Below are positions 52,287 through 61,477 of a stretch of 64,000 nucleotides of DNA, one piece after another. Numbering within the stretch: position 1 is the stretch's first letter; each line of letters opens with the position of its first letter. The position numbers and the translations under genes are program-made. The notes beneath the pieces are model-generated. The model ran no database searches, was not told where the DNA came from, and was given only the letters and a program-made list of their open reading frames with translations. The stretch is from Acidovorax sp. 1608163 (GTDB taxonomy: Bacteria > Pseudomonadota > Gammaproteobacteria > Burkholderiales > Burkholderiaceae_C), in assembly GCF_003669015.1 (NCBI RefSeq), contig NZ_CP033069.1:933001-997000 (forward strand), written 5' to 3'.

Positions 52287-53408
52287 ATGAGCGTGCAAGC
52301 CAATCCCACCAGCGATGCCTGGTACCGCAGCGTCGACAAAACCAGCCAGACCGACGACGAACGTATCAAGGACATCACCGTGTTGCCTCCTCCAGAGCAT
52401 CTGATCCGCTTTTTCCCCATCAGCAATACGCCGGTGGAAGGGCTCATCAGCCAGACCCGCAAGAACATCCACAACATCATGGCCGGCCAGGACGACCGCC
52501 TGCTGGTCATCATTGGCCCTTGCTCCATCCACGACCCTGTGGCCGCGCTCGACTACGCCCGCCGCCTGAAGGTGGTGCGTGAGCAGTACAAGGACATGTT
52601 GGAGATTGTGATGCGCGTGTACTTCGAAAAGCCTCGCACCACCGTGGGCTGGAAGGGCCTGATCAACGACCCCTACCTCGATGAAACCTACCGCATCGAC
52701 GAAGGCCTGCGCATCGCGCGCCAGTTGCTCATCGACATCAACCGCCTGGGCATGCCTGCGGGCAGCGAGTTCCTGGATGTGATCTCGCCCCAGTACATCG
52801 GTGACCTTATCAGCTGGGGCGCCATCGGCGCACGCACCACCGAAAGCCAGGTGCACCGCGAGCTGGCCTCGGGCATCTCGGCACCCATTGGCTTCAAGAA
52901 CGGCACGGACGGCAACATCCGCATCGCCACCGACGCCATCCAATCGGCCAGTCGGGGCCACCACTTCCTGTCGGTGCACAAGAATGGCCAGGTGGCCATC
53001 GTCAACACCAATGGCAACAAGGACTGCCACGTCATCCTGCGCGGCGGCAAGACGCCCAACTACGACGCCGCCAGTGTGGCCGTAGCCTGCAAGGACCTGG
53101 AAGCCGCCAAACTGCCCGCCACGCTGATGGTGGACTGCAGCCACGCCAACAGCAGCAAGCAGCACGAGCGTCAGCTCGATGTAGCGCGCGACATTGGTGG
53201 CCAGATCGCCAGCGGCTCGCGCAGCGTGTTTGGCGTGATGATCGAAAGCCACATCAATGCCGGTGCGCAAAAGTTCACCCCCGGCAAGGACGATGCTTGC
53301 GCGCTGGAATACGGCAAGAGCATCACCGACGCCTGCCTGGGCTGGGACGACTCGCTGGCCGCGTTGGCCGACCTGTCGGCCGCCGTGCAGGCGCGCCGCG
53401 CACGCTGA
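52287..53408 (+). CDS. aroG: 3-deoxy-7-phosphoheptulonate synthase (type I DAHP synthase)
   Basis: First enzyme of the shikimate pathway, condensing PEP and erythrose-4-phosphate; 373 residues. Family motifs: LLVIIGPCSIHDPVAALDYA, RVYFEKPRTTVGWKGLINDP, GARTTESQVHRELASGISAP with IGFKNGTDG, ILRGGKTPNYD, and LMVDCSHANSSKQHERQLDV. ATG 52287 has GAGGAA upstream. An aromatic leader-peptide attenuator precedes it, so synthesis is probably controlled by supply of charged aromatic tRNAs, in addition to the allosteric feedback typical of AroG/F/H. A terminator follows at 53515. Confidence 0.95.
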   Translation: MSVQANPTSDAWYRSVDKTSQTDDERIKDITVLPPPEHLIRFFPISNTPVEGLISQTRKNIHNIMAGQDDRLLVIIGPCSIHDPVAALDYARRLKVVREQYKDMLEIVMRVYFEKPRTTVGWKGLINDPYLDETYRIDEGLRIARQLLIDINRLGMPAGSEFLDVISPQYIGDLISWGAIGARTTESQVHRELASGISAPIGFKNGTDGNIRIATDAIQSASRGHHFLSVHKNGQVAIVNTNGNKDCHVILRGGKTPNYDAASVAVACKDLEAAKLPATLMVDCSHANSSKQHERQLDVARDIGGQIASGSRSVFGVMIESHINAGAQKFTPGKDDACALEYGKSITDACLGWDDSLAALADLSAAVQARRAR

Positions 53409-53514
53409 GATGGGGGCGGGGTGGCGTTGTGTGGAGGGCTGCTGTGTCAGGGAAAAGACCCAGGCAGCGGCCCTGGCGCAGCGTGTAAGCTCTGTTGACG
53501 GAGAGTCGTCGGAG

Positions 53515-53545
53515 AGCGGCCAGGCGCGCAGCCCGGCCGCTTTTT
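53515..53545 (+). terminator. Rho-independent terminator after aroG
   Basis: Stem agcggcc/ggccgct with GC-rich loop and TTTTT, 107 bases after the aroG stop and before the next gene. Confidence 0.75.
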
Positions 53546-53601
53546 CAAGGGCTCTTTGAACCAGTTTTCACCCTCCCGACGCATTCAATAAGAGGTACCC
53601 C

Positions 53602-53913
53602 ATGCACAGTGAAGTATCGGTCCGCCTGGCGGCAGACCAGGAGTTTCGTTTTGACCTGGCAGGCGCCGAGCCCATGGCCCACGAGGCTGGGCGCCTGTGG
53701 CTGGACGAGCAATTCACCGCACTCGACTGCGAACCCCTGCGCGCCAGTGGCAAGGTGCTGCTGGCCGACAAGGTGTTGACTGTGGCGCAGGCCGCAGGTG
53801 CCAGCTTGCTGTCGCAGCCTGACTGGGGCCAGCGGTTTGCACGCGCTGCCAGTGCCGCACTGGCCCGCCCCATTGTGCGGGTGGACGTGCCCGCCATGGC
53901 CGTGACCTATTGA
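53602..53913 (+). CDS. Hypothetical protein (103 aa)
   Basis: Small soluble protein, family not recognised. Mixed alpha/beta look with VSVRLAADQEFRFDLAGAEP and GKVLLADKVLTVAQAAGASL; no cysteines beyond one and no signal. ATG 53602 follows agagg. It has its own gap upstream, after the aroG terminator, and is convergent with mpl. Confidence 0.65.
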   Translation: MHSEVSVRLAADQEFRFDLAGAEPMAHEAGRLWLDEQFTALDCEPLRASGKVLLADKVLTVAQAAGASLLSQPDWGQRFARAASAALARPIVRVDVPAMAVTY

Positions 53914-53967
53914 GTCGGCCTACCCATGCAGACTCTGCCCATAAGGTGGCAGAGCATTTGAAAGAAA

Positions 53968-54008
53968 AATAGCTTCTAGCGCACTATCTATAAGCGCTAG
54001 AAGCTATT
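53968..54008. repeat. Dispersed palindrome, perfect copy 9
   Basis: Perfect 15-bp arms aatagcttctagcgc/gcgctagaagctatt with an actatctataa loop, then gttttta. Between convergent genes, so probably a two-way terminator. Confidence 0.85.
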
Positions 54009-54059
54009 GTTTTTATAGCGCGTGACATGCGCTGATCGAGCGGGCAGTGGGGAGAATCC

Positions 54060-55481
54060 TTAACCCCTCAGCGATTCCAGCAGGCGCGCGTGGATGCCGC
54101 CGAAGCCGCCATTGCTCATGCACACGATGTGATCGCCCGGGCGGGCTGCTTGGGTGACCTGCGTGACCAGTGTGGCAATGTCTGGCGCGGTTTGGGCGCG
54201 CTGGCCGGGGCCTACGCCCAGCGGGGCGAGGGCGGCGGCGGCATCCCAGTCCAGCCCGGCGGTGTGGCAAAACGCCAGGTCGGCAGGCTCCAGCGCCCAG
54301 GGCAGTTGGCTTTTCATGGCGCCCAGCTTCATGGTGTTGCTGCGGGGCTCGAACACGGCCAGGATGCGTGCCTCAGGGCTCAGGCTGCGGCGCAGCCCGT
54401 CCAGTGTGGTGCGCAGGGCCGTGGGGTGGTGGGCAAAGTCGTCGTACACGGCAATGCCGCGCACCGTGCCGCGCAGCTCCATGCGGCGCTTCACGTTCTC
54501 AAACTGGCCCAGGGCCGCAGCGGCCACTGCGGGCGCCACCCCCACATCGTGCGCCGCTGCAATGGCAGCCAGGGCGTTGAGCTGGTTGTGCACGCCGGTC
54601 AGCGCCCACTCCACCCGCGCCACCTTGGCGCCTTGGTGCAGCACATCAAAAGCCTGCGGGTTGCCCTCGGCGCTGAAGTCGCTCACGGTGGCTCCAAAGC
54701 TGCTCACCTGGCTCCAGCAGCCAGTGTTCAGCACGCGGGTCAGGCTTTCTTCCAGCCCATTGGCCACCACGCGGCCCGAAGGCGGCACGGTGCGCACCAG
54801 GTGGTGGAACTGGCGCTCGATGGCGGCCAAGTCATCAAAAATGTCGGCGTGGTCAAACTCCAGGTTGTTCAGCACCGCCGTGCGGGGGCGGTAGTGCACA
54901 AACTTGCTGCGCTTGTCGAAGAAGGCGGTGTCGTACTCGTCGGCCTCGATCACGAACAGTGGGCGTTGGCCTTGCGCGCCCGGGCCGGGCTGAGGGCGCT
55001 GGCTGGCGCCCAGCCGGGCCGAGATGCCGAAGTTCAGCGGCACCCCGCCGATCAGGAAGCCAGGCTGCAATCCGGCGCTTTCCAGAATCCACGAGAGCAT
55101 GGAGGTGGTCGTGGTCTTGCCATGCGTGCCCGCCACGGCCAGCACATGGCGGCTTTGCAGCACATGCTCGGCCAGCCATTGGGGGCCGCTGGTGTAAGGC
55201 AGTCCCGCATCCAAAATGGCTTCCATCAGCGGAAACTTCGGGCTGCCATCGGCCAGCCGGGCGCGGCTGACCACGTTGCCCACCACAAACATGTCGGGCT
55301 GCAGCGCAAGCTGGTCGGCGCCAAAGCCTTCGATCAGCTCAATGCCCAGGGCGCGCAGCTGGTCGCTCATGGGGGGGTAGACCCCGGCATCGCAGCCCGT
55401 GACCTTGTGCCCTGCCTCGCGGGCCAGAGCCGCCAGGCCGCCCATGAAGGTTCCGCAAATTCCGAGAATGTGTATGTGCAT
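54060..55481 (-). CDS. mpl: UDP-N-acetylmuramate:tripeptide ligase Mpl
   Basis: Peptidoglycan recycling ligase of 473 residues that joins recovered L-Ala-gamma-D-Glu-mDAP to UDP-MurNAc. Rossmann start HIHILGICGTFMGGLAALAR, ATP loop VAGTHGKTTTTSMLSWIL, FVIEADEYDTAFFDKRSKF, LNNLEFDHADIF, and YDDFAHHPTALRTTLDGLR with VFEPRSNTMKLG. ATG 55481 starts at the Rossmann strand. Leftward, alone. Confidence 0.95.
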   Translation of the reverse strand: MHIHILGICGTFMGGLAALAREAGHKVTGCDAGVYPPMSDQLRALGIELIEGFGADQLALQPDMFVVGNVVSRARLADGSPKFPLMEAILDAGLPYTSGPQWLAEHVLQSRHVLAVAGTHGKTTTTSMLSWILESAGLQPGFLIGGVPLNFGISARLGASQRPQPGPGAQGQRPLFVIEADEYDTAFFDKRSKFVHYRPRTAVLNNLEFDHADIFDDLAAIERQFHHLVRTVPPSGRVVANGLEESLTRVLNTGCWSQVSSFGATVSDFSAEGNPQAFDVLHQGAKVARVEWALTGVHNQLNALAAIAAAHDVGVAPAVAAAALGQFENVKRRMELRGTVRGIAVYDDFAHHPTALRTTLDGLRRSLSPEARILAVFEPRSNTMKLGAMKSQLPWALEPADLAFCHTAGLDWDAAAALAPLGVGPGQRAQTAPDIATLVTQVTQAARPGDHIVCMSNGGFGGIHARLLESLRG

Positions 55482-55628
55482 GGCCGGGGATTCTAATGAG
55501 GGCCTGCAGGGCTCTGGGGCCGGGTCGGCGCTCAGGCCAAGAGTCCGCACCCCTGCGGTGCCGATGTCCCTCTGAAGAGGTAGCAGGGGCGCGGAAATCT
55601 GCAGGGGGCGTTGCACCCCCTGCGGTGA

Positions 55629-57065
55629 TCAGGCCTGGGTGTAGGCCGTCTTGACGGTGGTGTAGAACTCGGCAGCGTAGCGGCCTTGCTCGCGCGAGCC
55701 GTAGCTGCTGCCCTTGCGGCCACCGAACGGCACGTGGTAGTCCACCCCGGCGGTGGGCAGGTTCACCATCACCATGCCCGCTTGGGCGTGGCGCTTAAAG
55801 TGCGTGGCGTGCTTGAGGCTGGTGGTGGCAATGCCGCTGGCCAGGCCAAAAGGTGTGTCGTTGGCCAAGGCCAGGGCCTCGTCGTAGCCCTTGACGCGCT
55901 GCACGCTCACCACGGGGCCAAAGATTTCTTCGCGGTTGATGCGCATCTCGGGCGTGGTTTCTGTGAACAGGGCGGGGCGCAGGTAGTAGCCCGGGGCGCC
56001 GTCGGCGTTGGTGGCCAGGGCTTCGCCGCCGTGCAGCTTGGCGCCTTCCTTCTGGCCGATGGCGATGTACTCCAGGTCTTGCGCCAGCTGGCGGTCGTCT
56101 ACCACAGGGCCGATGTCGGTGCCAGCCTTGCGGGCATCGTCCACCTTCAGGGTCTTCATCTTCTCGACCATGGCGGCCACGAAGCGGTCATGGATGCCTT
56201 CGGTCACGATCACGCGGCTGCTGGCGGTGCAGCGCTGGCCGGTGGAGAAGAAGCCGCTGTTCAGCGCAGCGCCCACGGCCACGTTCAGGTCGGCATCGTC
56301 CAGCACCACAAAGGGGTTCTTGCCGCCCATCTCCAGCTGCACTTTGGCGCCACGGCCCACACAGGCAGCGGCCACGCGCTGGCCGGTGCCGACAGAGCCG
56401 GTGAAGCTCACACCTGCGATGCGCTCGTCTTCAAGCAGCACGGCGCCCACTTCAGAGCCACGGCCCATCACCAGGTTGAACACGCCTGCGGGCAGACCTG
56501 CGCGGTGCAGGATGTCGGCCAGCGCCCAGGCCGAGCCGGGCACCACTTCTGCGGGCTTGAACACCACGGTGTTGCCGTAGGCCAGGGCCGGGGCAATCTT
56601 CCACGCAGGAATGGCGATGGGGAAGTTCCAGGGGGTGATCAGACCGATCACGCCCAGAGGCTCGCGGGTGATTTCCACGCCCACGCCAGGGCGCACCGAG
56701 GGCAGCACCTCGCCACCGGGGCGCAGGGCCTCACCGGCGAAGAACTTGAAGATGGCCGCAGCGCGGCCCACTTCGCCAATGGCTTCGGGCAAGGTCTTGC
56801 CTTCCTCACGGGCCAGCAGGTCGCCCAGTTCGGCCTTGCGGGCGATGATTTCGTTGCCGACAGCGTCCAGGATGTCAAAGCGCTGCTGGGGTGTGGACAG
56901 GCTCCATGCCGGGAAGGCGGCATGTGCGGCGGCCACGGCTTCCAGCGCCTGCTCGCGGCTGGCGACGGCGTAGTCGCCGATCATGTCGCGGGTGTCAGAC
57001 GGGTTGGTGTTTTGGTAGGTGCGGACGCCTTCGGTCCATTGGCCGCCGATGAGGTTTTGTTTCAT
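55629..57065 (-). CDS. Aldehyde dehydrogenase, likely alpha-ketoglutaric semialdehyde dehydrogenase
   Basis: NAD(P)-dependent dehydrogenase of 478 residues. Motifs: VIGLITPWNFPIAIPAWKIA (Asn), VVFKPAEVVPGSAW, GVSFTGSVGTGQRVAAACVG, QLEMGGKNPFVVLDDADLNV (Glu), and FFSTGQRCTASSRV (catalytic Cys). It is in the uronate gene cluster with kdgD, which produces 2,5-dioxopentanoate (alpha-ketoglutaric semialdehyde); the inferred job is oxidation of that to 2-oxoglutarate. Leftward, in line with the hydroxyacid dehydrogenase, NTF2-like gene and kdgD. Confidence 0.88.
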   Translation of the reverse strand: MKQNLIGGQWTEGVRTYQNTNPSDTRDMIGDYAVASREQALEAVAAAHAAFPAWSLSTPQQRFDILDAVGNEIIARKAELGDLLAREEGKTLPEAIGEVGRAAAIFKFFAGEALRPGGEVLPSVRPGVGVEITREPLGVIGLITPWNFPIAIPAWKIAPALAYGNTVVFKPAEVVPGSAWALADILHRAGLPAGVFNLVMGRGSEVGAVLLEDERIAGVSFTGSVGTGQRVAAACVGRGAKVQLEMGGKNPFVVLDDADLNVAVGAALNSGFFSTGQRCTASSRVIVTEGIHDRFVAAMVEKMKTLKVDDARKAGTDIGPVVDDRQLAQDLEYIAIGQKEGAKLHGGEALATNADGAPGYYLRPALFTETTPEMRINREEIFGPVVSVQRVKGYDEALALANDTPFGLASGIATTSLKHATHFKRHAQAGMVMVNLPTAGVDYHVPFGGRKGSSYGSREQGRYAAEFYTTVKTAYTQA

Positions 57066-57138
57066 GGTCACTTGGGTGGGTTGGTGAGAAGAAAAAGGGA
57101 AGAAGCGGTTGATAGCGTTGAGTGGCTTGGGATAGCGT

Positions 57139-58092
57139 TCAATACGCGGCAGAGACCAGTTGTCCCGTGCGTTCAAACGCCTCCAGGTTGTCCATCACCC
57201 GCTGGCCCATGGCCTGGCGGGTTTCGTGCGTAGCGCTGGCAATGTGCGGCAGCAGCACCACGTTGTCCATGCCCAGCAGGGCTTCGGGCACCTGGGGCTC
57301 GTTCTCGAACACGTCGAGCCCGGCACCGGCAATACGGCCGTCTTGCAGGGCGCGGATCAGCGCGGCTTCATCCACCACCGTGCCGCGCGCCACGTTGACC
57401 AGGAAGCTGCGGGCCCCCAGGGCGTTGAGCACGGCTTCGTTGATGAGATGGCGGGTGGCCGGGCCGCCGGAGGTGACCACCACCAGGAAGTCGCACCAGG
57501 CGGCCAACTCGACCAGCGAAGGCTCGTGCGCCCAGGGCACCCCGGCTACGGGGCGGCGCGTGTGGTAGCGCACTTCCATGTCAAAGCCGAGGCCGCGGCG
57601 CGCGATGGTCTGCCCGATGCGGCCCAGCCCCACCACGCCCATGCGGGCGCCGCTGACCTTGCGGCCCAGTCCAAAACTGTTGCCACCCAGGCGGGCCCAT
57701 TGCCCAGCGCGCACAAAGCGGTCGGCCTCGGCCGTGCGGCGGGCCACGTCCAGCACCAGCGCAAACGCGGTGTCGGCCACGCAGTCGTTGAGCACATCGG
57801 GGGTATAGCCCACAGCAATGCCCCGGGCCTTGGCCGCATCGACCGGCACCTTGTCCAGGCCCACCCCAAAGCTGGAAATCACCTTGACCGAGGGCAGTGC
57901 GGCCAGGTGCTGGGCCGACAAGCCAATCGCTGCACTGGTGACCACGGCATCAAACTGTGCTCCTTGCGCAGCCAGGAAGGCGGCCGGATCGGGTTCGTCG
58001 GTCAGGCGGTGCACGTTGTAGCGGGCGTGCAGGGCTTGTTCCAGCGCGGGTACCAATTTGCCAGCCTGGAGGATGCGGTTCAAGGTGTGCAT
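57139..58092 (-). CDS. D-isomer 2-hydroxyacid dehydrogenase family protein
   Basis: NAD(P)-dependent enzyme of 317 residues, GhrB/glyoxylate reductase-like. Cofactor loop MGVVGLGRIGQTIARRGLGF, catalytic Arg in LVNVARGTVVDEAALI, Glu in DVFENEPQVPEAL and His in VVLLPHIASATHETR. In the uronate cluster; it may reduce a keto acid side product or a hydroxypyruvate-like compound. No firm substrate. Confidence 0.88.
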   Translation of the reverse strand: MHTLNRILQAGKLVPALEQALHARYNVHRLTDEPDPAAFLAAQGAQFDAVVTSAAIGLSAQHLAALPSVKVISSFGVGLDKVPVDAAKARGIAVGYTPDVLNDCVADTAFALVLDVARRTAEADRFVRAGQWARLGGNSFGLGRKVSGARMGVVGLGRIGQTIARRGLGFDMEVRYHTRRPVAGVPWAHEPSLVELAAWCDFLVVVTSGGPATRHLINEAVLNALGARSFLVNVARGTVVDEAALIRALQDGRIAGAGLDVFENEPQVPEALLGMDNVVLLPHIASATHETRQAMGQRVMDNLEAFERTGQLVSAAY

Positions 58093-58135
58093 GGAGTGGG
58101 TTCAGTGCAGTGGGTGCGGCGATTGGGCTGGGGGC

Positions 58136-58603
58136 TCAGGTGGGGCGCACGGCCTGGCGGGCCAGCAGACGCCATTGGCCGCCATCTTTTTGCCAGACGG
58201 TCAGTACCTTGATGGTGACGCTACCAGGGGTGCCACGGTCATTGGTGGCACCCGCCAGGGTGTGGCGCACCACGGCCACGTTGCCCGAGATGCTGATGGT
58301 CTGGTCCGAGAGCGTGATGGAGACAAAGTCAGAAGACTTGTCCATCAGCGCGCCGATGAAGCTCGCTTGCGTGTCTACCTTGCCGCCCGAGTGCCCATAG
58401 CTCAGCAGGGGGCTGGTCAGGCCGGTCAGCGTGGCCTGGTCCGGGTCGACCATGGCGACGCGCAGCTTCTCTACGACCGAAGCCACGGCTTGTTCTTCGG
58501 CAGAAGCCTGGGCGTGGGCCACCAGGGGGGCGGTGACCAGCGCAGCGGCCAGGGTCACGCCTTGTGCGCAGCGCAGGCTCCAGCGGGAATTGAATGGGTT
58601 CAT
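58136..58603 (-). CDS. Exported NTF2-like (SnoaL/DUF4440-type) protein
   Basis: Protein of 155 residues with a signal peptide (GVTLAAALVTAPLVAHAQAS) and an NTF2-like fold region: SVVEKLRVAMVDPDQATLTG, LSYGHSGGKVDTQASFIGAL, VAVVRHTLAGATNDRGTPGS, LTVWQKDGGQWRLLARQAV. Family members include periplasmic proteins of unknown role. It sits between the hydroxyacid dehydrogenase and kdgD, so a link to uronate metabolism is likely by position only. Confidence 0.8.
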   Translation of the reverse strand: MNPFNSRWSLRCAQGVTLAAALVTAPLVAHAQASAEEQAVASVVEKLRVAMVDPDQATLTGLTSPLLSYGHSGGKVDTQASFIGALMDKSSDFVSITLSDQTISISGNVAVVRHTLAGATNDRGTPGSVTIKVLTVWQKDGGQWRLLARQAVRPT

Positions 58604-58726
58604 GGTTGTCTCCTCAGGATGGTGGTGGGAAAAGCAGAAAGCCCCAGAGGGCTGGGGCCGGGATGGCGCTTGGAACCTGTTCAGAAGTTCGTGCGCCTTT
58701 TGGTTATGCGTTCTGCGTGGGGCGAT

Positions 58727-59638
58727 TTACTGGGGGCCCAGGGGGGCCATCAGTGCGCGCAGTTGCTCGACTTCAGCGGGCTTGAGGTCGGACAGCGGTG
58801 GGCGCACGGGGCCAGCGCTGTGGCCGATGATGGTGGCGCCAGCCTTCACGATCGACACGGCGTAGCCTTCACCTTGGTTGCGCAGGGCAATGTAGGGGAT
58901 GAAGAAGTCGCGGATCAGGCGGTCGCAGGTGGCGGTGTCGCCAGCAGCGTGGGCGTTGTAGAACTCCATCGCCGTCTTGGGGATGAAGTTGAACACGGCC
59001 GACGAGTACACGGGGCAGCCCATGGCTTTGTAGGCACCGGCAAACAGCTCGGCGGTGGGCAGGCCGCCCAGGTAGGCGAAGCGGTCACCCAGCGTTTGGC
59101 GGATGCTGACGAACTTCTCGATGTCGCCAAAGCCGTCCTTGAAGCCGATCAGGTTGGGGCACGTGTCGGCCAGCACTTGCAGGCTGGCTGGGGTCAGGCG
59201 GCAGCCGCCACGGTTGTAGACCACCACGCCAAACTTCACGCTCTTGCACACGGCTTGCACGTGGGCAATCAGGCCTTCCTGGCTGGCTTCTGTCAGGTAG
59301 TGGGGCAGCAGCAAAATGCCCTGGGCGCCCAGGCGCTCGGCTTCTTGTGCATATTGAATGGCCAGAGTGGTGCCGCCGCCAGCGCCCGCGATGATGGGGG
59401 TGCGGTTCTTGCACGTGGCCAAAGCCACCTTGATCACCTCGCTGTACTCGCCTGGCTCCAGCGAGAAGAACTCACCTGTGCCGCCTGCGGCGAACAGGGC
59501 CGAAGCGCCGTAGGGCTGCAGCCATTCCAGGCGGTCAGCGTAGGGCTTGGGGGCAAAGCGCAGGTTGCTGTCGAAGTCGGTCAGCGGGAAGGACAGCAGG
59601 CCAGCTTGCAATACGCTTTTGAGTTCTTGAGGGGACAT
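58727..59638 (-). CDS. kdgD: 5-dehydro-4-deoxyglucarate dehydratase
   Basis: Class I aldolase-fold enzyme (DHDPS family) of 303 residues that converts 5-keto-4-deoxyglucarate to 2,5-dioxopentanoate with loss of water and CO2. Features: [51 protein letters not shown] (Tyr), and the Schiff-base Lys in [14 protein letters not shown]. Start ATG 59638 with ACGGAG. Downstream steps are done by the adjacent dehydrogenase. Upstream inverted repeat 59726-59759 probably regulates it. Confidence 0.93.
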   Translation of the reverse strand: MSPQELKSVLQAGLLSFPLTDFDSNLRFAPKPYADRLEWLQPYGASALFAAGGTGEFFSLEPGEYSEVIKVALATCKNRTPIIAGAGGGTTLAIQYAQEAERLGAQGILLLPHYLTEASQEGLIAHVQAVCKSVKFGVVVYNRGGCRLTPASLQVLADTCPNLIGFKDGFGDIEKFVSIRQTLGDRFAYLGGLPTAELFAGAYKAMGCPVYSSAVFNFIPKTAMEFYNAHAAGDTATCDRLIRDFFIPYIALRNQGEGYAVSIVKAGATIIGHSAGPVRPPLSDLKPAEVEQLRALMAPLGPQ

Positions 59639-59725
59639 GGTCGGGCTCCGTAGGAATGAAAAGGGTGGAATTCCTGCTACCAGCTAAGAACAGCGGCTCA
59701 GTGGCCTGGTCTCAGGAACATGAGG

Positions 59726-59759
59726 GATTCATGTTGTATGTCATCGTACAACATGAATC
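59726..59759. promoter_or_regulatory. Long inverted repeat, likely GntR operator at kdgD
   Basis: Perfect 13-bp arms gattcatgttgta/tacaacatgaatc with an 8-base spacer, 88 bases upstream of kdgD and 49 bases after the GntR gene stop. Contains TTGTA..TACAA half-sites, also seen in the regulator promoter. Confidence 0.7.
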
Positions 59760-59807
59760 GCAAAAATAGTGTTCGGGTTAATACGGATAAGGCGATGTTT
59801 TGTGGCG

Positions 59808-60536
59808 TCAGCTGGCTTCGGCCTGTGCGCGGCGTCGGCGTTCGCGGCTATTGGCCAGGTGGGTGCGCATGGCGGCGCGGGCCGCATCCGGGTCTTGGCC
59901 CACGATGGCGTCAAAAATATTTTCGTGCTCACCGTTTACGCGGCGAAGGTACTGGCGGCGTTCGTCGCTTTGGTCGTCGGCGCTTTCCAGCCGTGCGCGC
60001 GGGATGATCATGCTGCCCAGCGAGCCCATCAATTCCGTGAAGTGGCTGTTCTGGGTGGCGCGTGCAATCTCCAGGTGGAACTGAAAGTCTGCTGCCACGG
60101 CATCGCGCCCTTCGTCCACCGCCTGTGCCACAGCGTTCAGGGCCTGGCGCATGGTGTTCAGGTTGGCGTCGGTGCGGCGCAGGGCGGCCAGGGCGGCGGC
60201 TTCGGTCTCCAGGCCGATGCGCAACTCCAGCACGGCAATCACATCGCGAAGGGTGCTGAATTGCTCGGGGGTGATCTTGAAGCCAGGGTTCTGCCCCATG
60301 CCCAGCACAAAGGTGCCAATGCCGTGCCGCGTCTCTACCAGGCCCGAGGCCTGCAGCTTGGAAATGGCTTCGCGCACCACGGTGCGGCTGACTTCGAACT
60401 CGGCCATGATGGCCGCCTCGGTGGGCAGCTTGTCGCCCACAGCCAGACGCCCATCACGGATGCGGTCGCCCAGGGAATCCACCAGCTCCAGGGCCAACGT
60501 GCGTGGTTTGCGGCGAAGGGCGGGTTCTGTGTTCAT
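59808..60536 (-). CDS. GntR/FadR-family transcriptional regulator
   Basis: Regulator of 242 residues. N-terminal winged helix: DSLGDRIRDGRLAVGDKLPT, EAAIMAEFEVSRTVVREAIS, KLQASGLVETRHGIGTFVLG. C-terminal FCD domain (VIAVLELRIGLETEAAALAA; FHLEIARATQNSHFTELMGS) likely binds a uronate or aldarate. Divergent from uronate dehydrogenase and upstream of kdgD; inverted repeats lie on both sides, so it probably controls both arms. Confidence 0.92.
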   Translation of the reverse strand: MNTEPALRRKPRTLALELVDSLGDRIRDGRLAVGDKLPTEAAIMAEFEVSRTVVREAISKLQASGLVETRHGIGTFVLGMGQNPGFKITPEQFSTLRDVIAVLELRIGLETEAAALAALRRTDANLNTMRQALNAVAQAVDEGRDAVAADFQFHLEIARATQNSHFTELMGSLGSMIIPRARLESADDQSDERRQYLRRVNGEHENIFDAIVGQDPDAARAAMRTHLANSRERRRRAQAEAS

Positions 60537-60566
60537 GTCTCGGTGTTATCCCTATGTGGATTCGTG

Positions 60567-60603
60567 GTACTACGTAGTACATTGCATTTCGTTGTACGAC
60601 AAC
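60567..60603. promoter_or_regulatory. Paired palindromes in the GntR-udh intergenic region
   Basis: A perfect 14-base palindrome gtactacgtagtac (60567-60580), then gttgtacgacaac (60591-60603), with TTGTa..ACAA half-sites as at 59726. Likely operators for the adjacent regulator in the divergent promoter. Confidence 0.6.
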
Positions 60604-60658
60604 TGATGACGTTCAACCTATCAAGTGCGTCACTGTACCAAGAACCTGCCGAATTGCC

Positions 60659-61477
60659 ATGCCTAGTCACCCGACGTCGATCCGATTCAACCGTATCTTG
60701 CTCACTGGCGCAGCCGGTGGCTTGGGGCGCGAGCTGCGCACCCGCCTGAAGGCCTACTGCACCACGTTGCGCCTGTCTGACATTGCCGACCTGGGCGACG
60801 CCCAGCCGGCAGAAGAACTGCACCCCGCCAAGCTCGAAGACGCCGCCGCCGTGCATGCGCTGCTGCAGGACGTGGACACCGTGGTGCACCTGGGCGGCGT
60901 GTCGACCGAGCAGCCCTGGGAGCCCATCTTGCAGGCCAACATCATTGGGGCCTACAACCTGTACGAAGCGGCCCGCAAGCAGGGTGTCAAGCGCATCGTG
61001 TTTGCCAGCTCCAACCATGTCACGGGTTTTTACCGCCAGGACGAGGTGGTGGGCCTGAAAGACCCCGCCCGCCCTGACGGCCTCTATGGCCTGTCCAAGG
61101 CCTTTGGCGAAGACCTGTCGCGCTTTTACTTTGACCGCTACGGCATCGAGACCGTGTGCCTGCGCATTGGCTCGTCCTTCCCTGAGCCGCGCAACCGCCG
61201 CATGCTGGCCACCTGGATGAGCTACGACGACCTGGAGCGCCTGGTGGTGGCCAGCCTCACGGCCCCCGTGGTGGGCCACAGCATCATCTACGGCATGGGC
61301 GACAACACCACCACCTGGTGGGACAACACCTTTGCGCGCCACATTGGCTACCGCCCGCAAGACAGCACCGAGCCCTTCCGCGCCAAGATCGAAGCGGCAG
61401 ACCCCACCCCTGACATGAGCGACCCGGCCGTCATCTTCCAGGGTGGCCCCTTCGTGCGCACGGGGCCTTTCGAATGA
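60659..61477 (+). CDS. udh: Uronate dehydrogenase
   Basis: NAD-dependent SDR of 272 residues oxidising galacturonate/glucuronate to the aldaro-lactone. Motifs: RILLTGAAGGLGRELRTRL, VVHLGGVSTEQPWEPILQAN, VFASSNHVTGFYRQDEVVG, YGLSKAFGEDL (Tyr-Lys) and LRIGSSFPEPRNRRMLATWM. The stop overlaps the lactonase start (ATGA). First enzyme of the oxidative uronate pathway encoded here. Confidence 0.92.
   Translation: MPSHPTSIRFNRILLTGAAGGLGRELRTRLKAYCTTLRLSDIADLGDAQPAEELHPAKLEDAAAVHALLQDVDTVVHLGGVSTEQPWEPILQANIIGAYNLYEAARKQGVKRIVFASSNHVTGFYRQDEVVGLKDPARPDGLYGLSKAFGEDLSRFYFDRYGIETVCLRIGSSFPEPRNRRMLATWMSYDDLERLVVASLTAPVVGHSIIYGMGDNTTTWWDNTFARHIGYRPQDSTEPFRAKIEAADPTPDMSDPAVIFQGGPFVRTGPFE

Noticed and set aside
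4161..54008. CRISPR array made of the dispersed palindromes
   Set aside because: Copies are kilobases apart with no regular spacers, and no cas genes are present.
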